Shown piece by piece: positions 36,178-47,070 of a stretch of DNA of 64,000 bases. The notes beneath the pieces are model-generated. The model saw only the letters and a program-made list of their open reading frames with translations. It was not told where the DNA came from and ran no database searches. This DNA comes from Gamarada debralockiae (Eukaryota; Ascomycota; Leotiomycetes; Helotiales; Hyphodiscaceae), in the NCBI GenBank assembly GCA_002803225.1, contig NXFV01000863.1:62001-126000 (forward strand), given 5' to 3'. Positions within the stretch are counted from its first letter, which is position 1; every line of letters begins with the position of its first letter. The translations under genes were made by a program, and so were the position numbers.

Positions 36178-38016
36178 TTCGCGTTCCGTTAGAGGTGTCT
36201 AGGACTGGATAGATGTAGACGAGAAAATGGTGTACAAAGGCATGGCACTACGGTACATAGGAGAAGAAGGATCCCAACACACATATCCAATCAAGAAGAC
36301 AATTTCACTACGCAAACCCCGGAATCTGTGGCAAAGTCAAATAATAACTCCCCAAGCCCGTCTTCAAATCACTCGGCGGCGTCTCATTCAAGGTCCAACT
36401 TCCAACGACCTCCTTTGCTCAGGCGGCGGCTTATCCCTCCCCCAGCGCAGTCATGCACTGACTCAACAACCCTGGATCTGTCTTGCCGTCCTTAACCATA
36501 TCTCCCAGCTCCGTGCTCTGATTCCAAACTCCCCCGAACTCCGTCCGCCCTTTCGTGACCCCATTGTCCGGCGTGGGCATCGGCAACCCACTACTTTGCG
36601 CTACGTCCTTTACAGGGTTGTGTGGATCGTCTTTTTCTTCCCCAAATACGTTCGCCCGCATAGCATCCAGGGCGTTGAACGCGAAATTGATTTTGTCCTC
36701 TGAGAGGTTTGGTAACGGCGGGCCAACCGTTATCCCCATTGCGGGAACAACGGTAGGTGTGGTTTTGTTGCCTGCCAGAAGATTAGCTGTGCCAGTTGCC
36801 ATGGGATCTTAGTAAGGATCGTATGGTAGCCAGACCGCCTTGGAGACAGACTTGATGACGAAATCGGGGAGAAATGGCTGATCGTCGAAGTTGTTGATTT
36901 TGGCAATTTGGTCGGCTGGATTATGCCAATGGGGCTCGGGATGTGTGTCACCGCATCAGTTTGACGGTGTGGGCACAGGAAAACTGACGACACCCTAATT
37001 CACAACAAAAACTGTCCATATCAGACCTTACGGCTACCGTGTTGTGCGTCGGAAATGCGAAGGCGTCTGCTTCAGCGGCCGGGCTCGTGTCCTTAGGGCC
37101 GCGTTTTGGATCATGAGCTCGTTTTCGCGCCTCGTTGTTGATGGCGTGGGAACTAATCGCGAAGCCACATGTTATGCGGAAGTGGAAAGTATCTGCGAGG
37201 ACTTTCCATTCCGTTGCTGGTTGGTGGGTGGGTTGGAAGCATCATTCGAGTACTGACGAAGTACGATGTGAAGTATCAGGCGCAGCAGATTGTTGTCCTG
37301 GCGAAACCGGATCCTACTGCGCCGACTGTTGTGCTGCCTATCAGTAACAAGGCCCTGTAGACGTGGTCGCAGACTTATGATACAGCATGTGCTTCCCCTT
37401 CCGTGTTTTCTAAGTATGTATTGGGGACATGAGGTGCTGATTATGTAGATGTAGGATGTCCAAGGAATCATGGCACGATCTTTGATAGTTATGCCCTTGC
37501 GGAGGATAATGGGCAGCCGACGTTGGCGCCGGGCCCGTATACGATGACTGAGGGGCACTTACAGCTTCTACATCCCGTCACTAAACCGAATATGTAGACT
37601 CTAGTTTTGCTGAACAATAGTGAGCGCAAGTGCTGCTGAGCGTTTCGTGCTGGTAAGTGGGATCTTGTTTGGATATCAGGTGACGTCGATGGAATTGATA
37701 ACCTGGATAATAAAGTCTTGGAGTCTTTGATTTCAATTGGTTTTCATTTCTTTTACATCAATATACTTCTCCTTCACTAGTAGTAACGGAGGTCAGCATG
37801 CGTAAACGAGGAGATTTTCAAGATGCATGATTGTCATGTGACCCTTTCCCCCCTTTCGCTGGACTTCCGACAGTTTTCGCGAATGAAATATGAGACAATT
37901 AGCAAAGCCAACTACTCCTTGATAATTTAAATTCATGGACTACAGAATTTTTCATCTCTTCATCTTGGCCAATCCACGCCACCTCCTCGCATCGCTTCCT
38001 TCCATTCAATCCTCTC
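36178..38016. other. Gene-poor stretch with coding-like remnants
   Basis: A minus-strand frame at 36802-36431 starts with ATG and reads like a protein (for example NFAFNALDAMRANVFGEE and VKDGKTDPGLLSQCM). Plus-strand fragments at 37130-37610 (for example KYDVKYQAQQIVVLAKPD and AEDNGQPTLAPGPYTMTEG) also look coding. I recognise neither, and the plus fragments are broken by stops. They may be remnants of one or two decayed genes. Confidence 0.3.
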
Positions 38017-39471
38017 TCAAGCATACATATAGCAAAATGGTCCCTTGACGGTACTCATCACGTCCCCCATCTCTAACGTAGGTCCACCCACGTATCCCAA
38101 GTTAATGGTATCGTTCAGCGTGGTGTTGGCCGACGGGGGAGTGTTGAACATGGTGTTAGTGCCTGAGAGTGCGTATTGGCGGTTCTTGGGATCCATTGCT
38201 TGCCTTGAATCTTGTTAAAATTATTTCTTTTGATTCCAAGACGGATTTTGGAAGGAAGAAATTAGTGGGGATAAATACCACAATGTCCAGAGTCGATCAA
38301 CCTGTCCGTGGTGAAGGAAGAAAGCCGGATCGCCAGGTGAGGTGAAGAGATCTCCTCCTGGATCACCTCCGATGGTAAAGTGGCCTCCTCCGTGAGGACC
38401 AAGATCACCTTTTCCGACTGGGCCTTCAAGATCGGATTGGAAATCGTAGATTGTCTTTCTCAAGGTCATGAGATCTAAATATTCAAATTAGCGACTGAGT
38501 AGATTTTAGACCAGGGTAAGTGGCTCTATACCATAAATCCTCGTATAATTACAATATTTCAAACTGCAATACGGTCCCACATCACGTTTCAAACATCTCG
38601 GATTATACCCGAGTCCCCCATCTGGTCCTGCGCTCGCGTTGACCAATCCAATTGGGCCGAGGTTCACAGTCATGTTCTTGAACGGACCAGTTTGGACGCA
38701 ACCCCCACCGAAGCCAGGCTCAACGTAGATGGTGGGGTTTACGCCTGGAGTTGGGGGAGGTATCAAGAGTCCTGGGTGGCCTGGGATATACTCACCATTT
38801 CCGCTCATGCTGTATTCGTCGCCGTTGAAGATGGGGGAATCTTGGGGGGCGGAGGCCCATTTAGACCAGTCCCAGTACTAAATGGGTTAGCAAGTCAGGA
38901 GGTCAATGGTGGAGGTGAAGAAGGAAGGCTTTAGTGAGGGAGGAGAGCGTGGTGGGACATGACTCACTGGTTGGTAGCCGTTATAGCCACACTCGTCGCG
39001 GAGAAGCTTTTCATAGGTCCAGACGAAGTACCTGTGCCATCCCAAAAAAGTGCCACTGAAGTGGATGAAGGGAGTTTGGTTTTGGTGAGTTGCGGCGAAG
39101 TCATCGTACTACGCAGTCAGTTTTGAATGATTTGGCAGAGGTTGGAGATTGCTTACTCGGCTTCTGGCGCCAGGCACAAGACTGAATGGAGTTTTGGTAG
39201 TCTTGTTTTGAAGGCATAAGACAGCATCCGTGTAAGATTTGCGTATCCATGGCGAGAGATCGCCAAACTCTTGACGAATGGCGATGTTCCTCACATTGCA
39301 GGTGGCCTCAATGCCTTGCATGTTGAGAGCAATTTCCTCAGCCCGAAGCGCAGCAAGTTGGTCCTGAGCAGCTTTGCTGAGGAGAGCATTCAACTGAGCA
39401 GCCTCATCAGCAACGACTCCTGAGATTAGCGCTGAGAGCGGAGCCAAGACGGTTATGGCCGAGAGCTTCAT
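38017..39471 (-). CDS. Secreted tyrosinase (type-3 copper oxidase)
   Basis: The ATG at 39471 opens a signal peptide (MKLSAITVLAPLSALISGVV). About five exons follow. The CuA site is in exon 2: THQNQTPFIHFSGTFLGWHR contains the H-x8-H pair and the upstream His. The CuB site is in the fourth exon: HGGGHFTIGG, then SPGDPAFFLHHGQVDRLW. An exon between them carries several paired cysteines (CSLKYCNYTRIYG). The last exon ends with VKGPFCYMYA and a stop at 38017. The enzyme would oxidise phenols to quinones, for melanin formation or phenol detoxification, outside the cell. No large C-terminal extension is present, so the protein corresponds to a short-form tyrosinase. Confidence 0.88.
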
Positions 39472-41838
39472 GTTGTTTATGTGTGGAAGCACGAAAGAAT
39501 TTTCTCATTCATGGGCATGGTGGGGGACTGGCAAAGATAAAAGAGGGAATTATGGACGCAGGGAAGAAATTCGAACATGCTTATGCTCGTTAATGTATTT
39601 GTTGCTGCACTTAACATGGGGATACAGTGAAAGCTCTTACCCAAAATTATACATCATGGACAAGGCAGGGCAATCGAGTGCTGGCAGCGGACTTCAACTA
39701 CCCTTCTAGAAGGGGGACTAATCGTGGACCAAGTCCGCACTAAAATCTCGCTATGCAAATCATTCTTGCTTGCATTTCTGGTGCATCGAAAATTTAATCG
39801 TCTCGATCTTGGGTTGATCGATCTGGTTCAGCCCAAGCTCAACTAGAGGTAAAGATATACCAGATGTAAAACTCGATCCTCTGCATGAGAACACTCCAGA
39901 AAATGTTGAGGGGTACTGAGTATATTTCCAAAAATGGAAATTTTTAACAAGGTTGAACGATTTTAAAGTGTTGATTGGCTCACTAGATATTGAGCATGCA
40001 GTTTCCTGCAGCAGGCAGTCAGCCGGAGCATTTTCCAAAATGAACGCTGCACCAGTCAATTCTTGAATTGGCTGGAGCCGCCGGCATTTCAAACTATAAT
40101 TAGTCAACAGTACAGTGAACTGCAACATTCACCATTCGCCAATGGTAACAAAGTGTCGTAAGACTTGTGCCTCTACCCCCGAGATTTAAGGAAAATTAGC
40201 AAAAGTTGACGTCTGGAGTCGATTATTTACGCAAATTGCTGGAGCTATGATTCAGGCAAAGCTTTCTTTCAAGTAACTGGAACTTGGAGTTGGCTAAGGA
40301 TCTTCGTTCTTGATCTGTACTTTGCAGGTCCCATAACATCTGTCAGTGATATTTTCCGAAACTCAACATGAACAAGCAAAGACTTCTTGCCCTCTGGTAT
40401 ACCTGACTAGTATGTACCATGTCATGCGCCAGTGAGGGCTTGGCATTGTCAGCGTGTGATCTATAACGGGTCAGCAAGTCGTAATTATTGCATGGAATCG
40501 GCATCGTCCTAGCGTGGAAGTAGGGAACCTCCGTACTGGCCTGCCACCATGGCCCATTTGGTTGGTTAGTTTGAAACCGAGTGCGCCAAGTCATCTTTCG
40601 AGAGAAGCTTCAGCACTTCTGTTGCAAACCAAAAGCAGACCCAGTAAGGCCCTGAAGTGTGGGATCGACTCTTCAAGAGTCACTCTTGAACTTTGGATAT
40701 GTTCTGGGCTTTGATGAAGAAGAGATATTAACTATCTTGCCTGTTCCAAACCGCTGGAATTTCTTTCAACTGCCGCACAGACTCTTATGAGTGGGCAATC
40801 CCAGATAGAAAAGTCTCATTAGCCGAGCCCACAGTGCCACAAAAGCGGGGAGTTGCATCGAGGCCCCCCAATTTTTGCCCATTTGGCGACTGCCCTAACA
40901 GTCTAATCTCGACGACGCCTTAAGATCTCAGAGTCCTTCCTTGAAAAGGCTTTCATTCCAGAGTCGCATCCCGCGTCTTGGCCTGAACTTAATGCAGGTC
41001 AATGAGATGATCATGGCGATCGTTCGATCCTTCCTGTACAATAACACTTCGTTCTTTTGCATTTCTGCTTCTTGTTCAACCTCTTTCTGCAGCGCAAAAT
41101 TCGCAACATTGTGATGTGGCTGGATGTGATAAAGGAACGATACACATGTCAAATTTTTCATGCAACGTCGTCATTTGATTGGATCTTTCACCCCCTAGGT
41201 CACGGCAGAGGCCTGTGGCTCTGGCAGTCCCAGTCCGCAAATTATCTCGCACGCCACGCGAGGTGTGCCTGGCACTTTCCGTCCTGCGCCCCAATCTTTT
41301 CACCAACATCCAAGCTTGTTCTAACCAACAAATTTCAAGCTTCAAATGCGGTGCATACCCCCTCTTCTATTTCTCACTCTTCATTCGCTCTTCCTTCCCT
41401 GTGTCTAGCCCTGGAGGCATTTATCCAATTTAACCGGACCTGACGCTGGGTATTAAGCCACAATCTGCAGAATGACCTTGTGGAGGGGCCTCCTGTGTCA
41501 GTTCCAGAGGTTGATGGTATAACCAGATCTAAGACAGGTCAGTGCAAATCCCATGGGAATTGGGAAGTGAACATCAAGGGGCCTACAAATTCAATTTCAC
41601 AACTCCAGTTTCGTGAGAAAGTGAATTCTGCACAATGTACAAAAGTGTTCCTTTCCTCATCGCTGCGACTCCAGTTACTTCCCTTGGCCCCCCACCAGAT
41701 TGACAATCGTACTCAGAAGGAGCTTGCTCCACATTGTTTTACCACTGTATCTTTGTTTGCAAAATCGAAAACTCAAAGCACCTCGACAATCATCACATAG
41801 CAGAATTGGAGGATAGCCGACACTTCTTTTCACCCAGA
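39472..41838. other. Long intergenic region
   Basis: About 2.4 kb without a recognised gene. A minus-strand frame at 40128-39760 of 122 codons has no known motif. The tyrosinase promoter lies on the left and that of the membrane protein on the right; a T/C-rich stretch around 41035-41100 could be promoter-associated. Confidence 0.35.
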
Positions 41839-43190
41839 ATGGCCTCCACGACTCCTGCTGGTACTGGGGAGCCAAATATTAACAATGGGCCCAAACTTCT
41901 CGCGTCCGTTGGGACGGTGACGGGGATGGCCCTTCTCACCGTTTGCGCAAGAATGTGGGTAAGAAGCGTTATGATCAAGTCCGTTGGCTGGGATGATAGA
42001 TTTATGGTAGCGGCAATGGTGACTTGCATTGGCCTCGACATCCTTTCGGATCGACTGACAGATCATAGCTTCTATCATTCGTTGGATGGATGCTCGTTAT
42101 TCCAGAAGTACACTATGGTGCCGGACGTCATGCTGCCTACCTTCTCAACGAGGCCGACAGATCCTACGGCCTTTATCTCAACTTCATCTCGCAACCTTTC
42201 TATCTCGTCGCCATCGTCTTGGTCAAAGTTAGCATTGGCCTTTTCCTGCAGCGGTTAACGCCCGCGACGTCCTTCAGAAGACTCATCTGGGGAATGCAAG
42301 TCTTCATGTTCATTTACACAACTCTCGCGCTATGTAAATGATGCCCTCTGCACGAACAGTTCAAGCCTGATTGTTTGTAGGCACCATCGTGACTCAATGC
42401 AGGCCTTTGAGCGTTATTTGGGATCATAATGTCAAAAATGCGGTTTGCTTTTCGCCGCCGGTCCTTCGAGCTTTCGCATACTTCAACGCCGGTATGTCCT
42501 CTTTCCAGCAACCTATAAAGCATACAGGCTAACAGTATATAGGCTGCGGCATTTTTGCCGATCTAGTCTTTGCTCTCCTTCCCATCCCGATGCTATGGAA
42601 TGTTAGAATAAATAGCAGGGTAAAGCTTGCTCTTGTGGGAATCCTTTCTTTGGGATTATTGTATGTTTTCATGCCTGCCTATTCTTTTCCGAACATATAC
42701 TGACAGATATCCAAGTGCAACATCTGCCTGCATCATCAAAGTCTGGTATCTCACCTCTTACGGCCAATACAACGATTTCCTCTGGGATAGTGTCAACCTT
42801 ACTATTTGGACGGCAAATGAACTCAATATCGGCATTGTCGCAGCCTCAATCCCGACCCTCCGGCCATTGTCCAGTGCAATCTTCGAAGGCTCCTCATACA
42901 CGGGCGGCTATCTCAAAAGCAAAGAAAACAAATCAAATAACGACGCGAGATTCGTGCAACATATTTCGAATGCCCAAGGGAATTCCAAACCGAGGACTGG
43001 AGATAGGACGGGGAGTAGTAGCAGTAAAGAGCACGGATTTGAGATGTATGGAAGCGTGGTTACGGCGAATGGGAGGGTTCCGTTGGATAATGACTCCGAT
43101 GAGAATATTTTGCTGGTTCAGGGAGCAGCAGAGGGAGGCATTGTAAAGACAACACAGGTTTTTGTTAGGACGGATGAGGTTCACGCATAA
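41839..43190 (+). CDS. Rhodopsin-fold integral membrane protein (SAT4/PTH11-like)
   Basis: Five exons. Exon 1 (start MASTTPAGTG) holds TM1 and the family phrase KSVGWDDRFMVAAM. After the intron at 42018-42067 comes SFVGWMLVIPEVHYGAGRHA, the diagnostic GxGRH of fungal rhodopsin-domain proteins. Further on are YLVAIVLVKVSIGLFLQRL, then TIVTQCRPLSVIWDH with the conserved Cys, ADLVFALLPIPMLW, and CIIKVWYLTSYGQYNDFLWD. The last segment is NELNIGIVAASIPTLRPL, followed by a cytosolic Ser-rich tail with FEMYGSV. Seven membrane segments are expected. Ligands of this family are mostly unknown; some members (Pth11) sense surfaces. All introns have GT-AG ends and the last TM pair is intact. Confidence 0.88.
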
Positions 43191-43979
43191 TTTCCCGGGT
43201 AAAGCGGCGGCAGAGGTACATGCTTCTGAGTCGCTCACCCTCGACGAATAGCTGTACGGTTCAAGGCAGTACCGTATTTCTAGAGTCCGATACTGCTGCT
43301 CGCATTCTGAGCGTGTGCATTGCGGAGTTGGGTTCATAGTGGATGCAACAATGAGTCTGTCTTGCCCGTCATCTTAGAAAATGACTTTGAAAACTTCTTC
43401 CTTCGAGTTGTAAACCACGATAGTAAATCGTAGATTTCGTAGCCAGGAAAATGGCGTTTTACGCGGAAAGGTGAGGGAGTAGAGGGGTTGTTGAATTTGT
43501 ACTAAAACGATCGGTAAGTTGTACAGAAAAAAGAAAGTATATGGAGAAAGTGCTTAGTTGAGTATGGACTACCAGAAGTTGCCAAAATACGGGCTCAAAG
43601 GTGAGAAAGCTTCTCGTGCAACAGTTGTGATGTCTTGACGAGGGCCACGCCAATTTTTGCGGCATAAAGCAAACCTCTCAATTGAGGAGCTCTGCATTTT
43701 ATGGCAATACTGAGATTGTTGACAAAAAGGGAGGAATTGCAATTTGTGTGTGTGCGCGCGTGAGAAAGGTTCGCTGCACACGCGAAGTCGTACTACCTCG
43801 TGGAGTGGATATGGAAGGCTGAAGAACCAGTCAGCTGACTTCAATCGGAAAAACACTTCCTATCGATTGAGATCCCCACACAAAATGGATGTGGAGTGTA
43901 AAGAATTAATTCAAACTAAAATTGTGGTTATCCAATTCCCGTTCTGTCACCGAAACAATGCCACTCCTCAATCCCATAT
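43191..43979. other. Convergent intergenic region
   Basis: About 0.8 kb between two convergent stops. Includes a short GT/CG-rich run near 43746-43762 (TGTGTGTGTGCGCGCGTG-like). No gene recognised. Confidence 0.4.
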
Positions 43980-44933
43980 TTAAATCCTCTCCACACTAAA
44001 AGTCAACCACCCAATCCCCTCCCCAGTAAAGAACGCACACCCATGACTCCCATCGCCCCCGTCCTTCTGCGCCCTCTTCCTAAACATCCCCTCTACCTTC
44101 CACATCCCCACCGTCCCAGTCATCTCCGCCACCTCTCCCCACATCTTCTCAAAAGTCTTCTCATCATGCAAATACTGCTTTCTCTCTTCTCCTTTCTTCC
44201 AGAACTTGATTTCGCTCCCTTCACCTCTCTCTCCGCCGCCTTCACATCCCACCATCTCTCCTAAGAATAACGTGCCCTTCTCTTTGCTCATTAGCTTGAC
44301 GATTTTCTCGCATACGGCAATTTGTTGGTTCCAGTCAAATAGATGAAGGAACAACCCCGCGTGAACGATCCCAAATCTCCCTTCCCATCCCGTCCACGTG
44401 TTCTCGAAAATCCCTGAATCGAATACATTTGCTTGGACCAACGTCCCTTTGAAAGAGTCACTATCATTGAACAAGGCGTAAGAAGTAGTCAGGAAGTTGG
44501 GGTTCAGATCAGAGCCGTAGAGTTGGGAGGAGGGGATTCCGGCATGGGCTAAGGAACGGAGTTCTTGAGCGACGCAGCAGCCGAGATCGAGGAGCTGGAT
44601 TGGTGAGGAGGTCTCGGGTTGGGGATGGGAGAGGAGGAAGAGAACATGTTGGTATTTGGGGTGGGAGGACAGGTTCAGAGTCAGGAATTTGAATTCTCCG
44701 ACGCAGGGGTAGGGGGCATGGGACCAGAGTCTGTCGCGCTGTTGGTGGTTAATCGGTTTGAGCGGGGTTGGGAGGGGAATGGAGATACGTACCAACTTGT
44801 AGATATGAGCATCGACATCTCCCGGTGCGATATGGCTGTATTCTTCTAAGAGCTTTCGGGATTCGGGTTTGATATGGCTATCAATATCTCGATAATACCA
44901 TCGATTCTCTTTAGAGAATCTATCGAGGACCAT
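43980..44933 (-). CDS. SAM-dependent methyltransferase, meroterpenoid-cluster type
   Basis: One open frame from ATG 44933 containing a 54 nt intron (44792-44739, GTACGT...CAACAG) that happens to keep the frame. After splicing the protein is about 299 residues. It begins with WYYRDIDSHIKPESRKLLEE and AHIYKLRDRLW, then PYPCVGEFKFL, then the SAM motif LLDLGCCVAQELRSLAHAG, then LYGSDLNPNFL. This layout is that of the small methyltransferases found in fungal meroterpenoid clusters (AusD/Trt-like). No terpene cyclase or polyketide synthase gene lies in this window, so a metabolic partner is unproven. The N-terminal segment before WYYRD is short, as usual. Confidence 0.85.
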   Translation of the reverse strand: MVLDRFSKENRWYYRDIDSHIKPESRKLLEEYSHIAPGDVDAHIYKLVRISIPLPTPLKPINHQQRDRLWSHAPYPCVGEFKFLTLNLSSHPKYQHVLFLLSHPQPETSSPIQLLDLGCCVAQELRSLAHAGIPSSQLYGSDLNPNFLTTSYALFNDSDSFKGTLVQANVFDSGIFENTWTGWEGRFGIVHAGLFLHLFDWNQQIAVCEKIVKLMSKEKGTLFLGEMVGCEGGGERGEGSEIKFWKKGEERKQYLHDEKTFEKMWGEVAEMTGTVGMWKVEGMFRKRAQKDGGDGSHGCAFFTGEGIGWLTFSVERI

Positions 44934-45938
44934 GTTTGAAGTTCTCTTGGTATCCCAAGGGGAGACTGAAGGGCTTGTGAAGAAGAGTTAGCCTCAAGGT
45001 CTTTGAGAGTTGAATCGGTAGCTTGTAAAGGACGGGGCGGATAGGCAGCGTTCAATGGATGCGGGGATATTTATGAAGCAGCTTTCTTGGCCATCACGTG
45101 GCTGAACCTTTTACCTCGGATAGGATCGAATGTATGATTGGTTGGTATTCTATGTAACCAATCTCAGGGTGAGGATAGACGAGGAACAATTCATAAACCT
45201 GCAGTATGGCATGTAAGAAGGGGAAAATACAGGCCGTTCGTGGGAATGAAGTGAGCTGGGAGGAAAGGGCCTCATTAATAAGGTAGACCTGTCAGAAACA
45301 ACTAGTTTAGGTCCCGCAAAGGGGATATCTCTAATCGCAAAAATGGCAAAATCAGGAAGTTGGTCTACTTGCAACAATGAAAAGATTAATACACACTCCG
45401 GCAAATCATAAAGCATGGTTCTTGGAGTGCGGAGGTCTTTCATACATGCAGAACATCGCACTCCATCGCAGTCTAGACGACGTGCAACTTGCACTTCACC
45501 AAGCCTGTTCGCCATATCTCCGGGCTCCCTGAAGGAAGAACTACCTGTTTGGATGGAACGGAAAGTGGAGGGATGCAGGAAAGACGTCCCATGATTGGCC
45601 GTGTTGGTACTTGGCGTCGTCGACGGTTATTGAGCTCGTAGGGAAGCCTTCGCGCAAGGCACTTGCATTTCGATTGCCTCCCTCAGAACAAAGAGCTGCC
45701 ACGTCAGTATCTCCAGCATCGTCTTCGCACCATTGTTCACATGAGTCTGCCAATCGCTCCACAATCACTCGACGCCCACTTTGAGAGGATGTTTGATGCA
45801 TTCAAGTATTTTCCGTAGCTACTGCACATTTATTCCCCATGCACGCTCGTCGAATCCCATATGGTCACAAACCGAAATCTGATCTGCAACACACAAACCC
45901 CATGCAGCCATGTCGAATGAATCCCAGAAAAAAATCGT
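44934..45938. other. Intergenic region
   Basis: About 1 kb containing the methyltransferase promoter and the 3' flank of the uS17 gene. Minus-strand frames at 45515-45150 and 45801-45541 have no known motif. Confidence 0.4.
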
Positions 45939-46700
45939 TTAGAATTTGGTGAAAGACTTGACAGCCTTGCCAGTTCGGGGAAGCACGCGGAGAACATTGA
46001 ATCGAACCTGTACATGAATTGTCAGCATTTATCTCAATATGAGGGCCCCCGGTTCGATATGACGCTCCAGCTTTCGCTGGCCTCACAAACGGCGATTGAG
46101 TAATCTGTAGCACATACGGTCTTGCTCAACGGTCTGCATTGTCCAACAGTAACTTGATCACCCTCCTCAACACGAAAAGCTGGTGAAACGTGCGCAGCAA
46201 GGTTCTTGTGTCTCTTCTCATATCTAGCGTACTTGGGGATGAAGTGGAGGTATTCTCGGCGGATGATGAGTGTGCGGTGCATCTTGGTGGAAACGACGGT
46301 GCCGGTCAAGATACGGCCACGGATGGAGACGAGACCGGTAAATGGGCACTTCTTGTCTGTGATGATTGAAAGTCAGCATGTTATCCTCCTTCGGTTTGCG
46401 CGATTTGCCCTCGATGCTCTTCTAATAATAGAGACCGCGGCTCCATCACCAGGTCGTCCATTGCCATCAACAATCCCATTTCCTCTGCATATCGCTGCAT
46501 CGTCCAGAAAATGTCCACATACCGATGTAGTTTCCCTCAATGGCGGTCTTAGGTGTTCGGAATCCCAATCCGACGTCCTTGTACCATCTTCGTCCACCCT
46601 TGCCAACTCTGCTGGACTTCGCCTTGGACTTGGAGTTTAGGAAGATGTGAGGTTGCTTTTGGAAGGCGCGCTCAGATTGCACGGTGAGTTCGGTGGCCAT
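45939..46700 (-). CDS. RPS11: 40S ribosomal protein uS17 (S11)
   Basis: Three exons (46700-46523, 46356-46118, 46007-45939) join in frame to 161 residues, the usual fungal length. The start reads [20 protein letters not shown], the middle [19 protein letters not shown] and [19 protein letters not shown], and the end [20 protein letters not shown]. The protein binds 18S rRNA in the small subunit. The two introns are 166 and 110 nt, longer than in most genes here, a common trait of ribosomal protein genes. It is transcribed divergently from the Spc7 gene across 370 bp. Confidence 0.97.
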
Positions 46701-47070
46701 GATTGCGGTTTCGTGGGTTGTCGAAGTCGCAAGTCGTGGGGAGAGAAGTTGTCGCTTTGTGGAAATCGTTTGGTGTTGCTCGATTTTTCGGTCGTCGCTT
46801 GCAAAGTTTGTGGGTCATGTGATTTGGATTTGGTCATTTTTGCGCTAGAAGCTCAATCGGTTAGACGATATCGAGATCTTAGCCTTAAAACCTCAGGCTC
46901 TGCATACCTCAGCGTGACAACGCTCCTGCTTGTTTGTTTACGCGACGAGAGCGGAGCAACCAGAAGAAACCATCGATGTTCAACATCGCGAATTTCCACG
47001 ACCCTATGAACAATTGAAGATCGAATCACTATCGAGAGGTCTTGAGCTTTCAGCTCTGTCTCAATTCAAA
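46701..47070. promoter_or_regulatory. Bidirectional promoter region, uS17 / Spc7
   Basis: The 370 bp between the two start codons must hold both promoters. No specific site was assigned. Confidence 0.6.

Noticed and set aside
43744..43764. GT/CG run as a Z-DNA or telomere-like element
   Set aside because: Too short and irregular to support any specific claim.
44043..44264. Plus-strand Pro/His-rich frame
   Set aside because: Antisense shadow of the methyltransferase gene.
46845..46925. tRNA-like stretch (GCTCAATCGGTTAGA resembles a D arm)
   Set aside because: No T arm with GGTTCGA-type sequence and no acceptor stem pairing was found.
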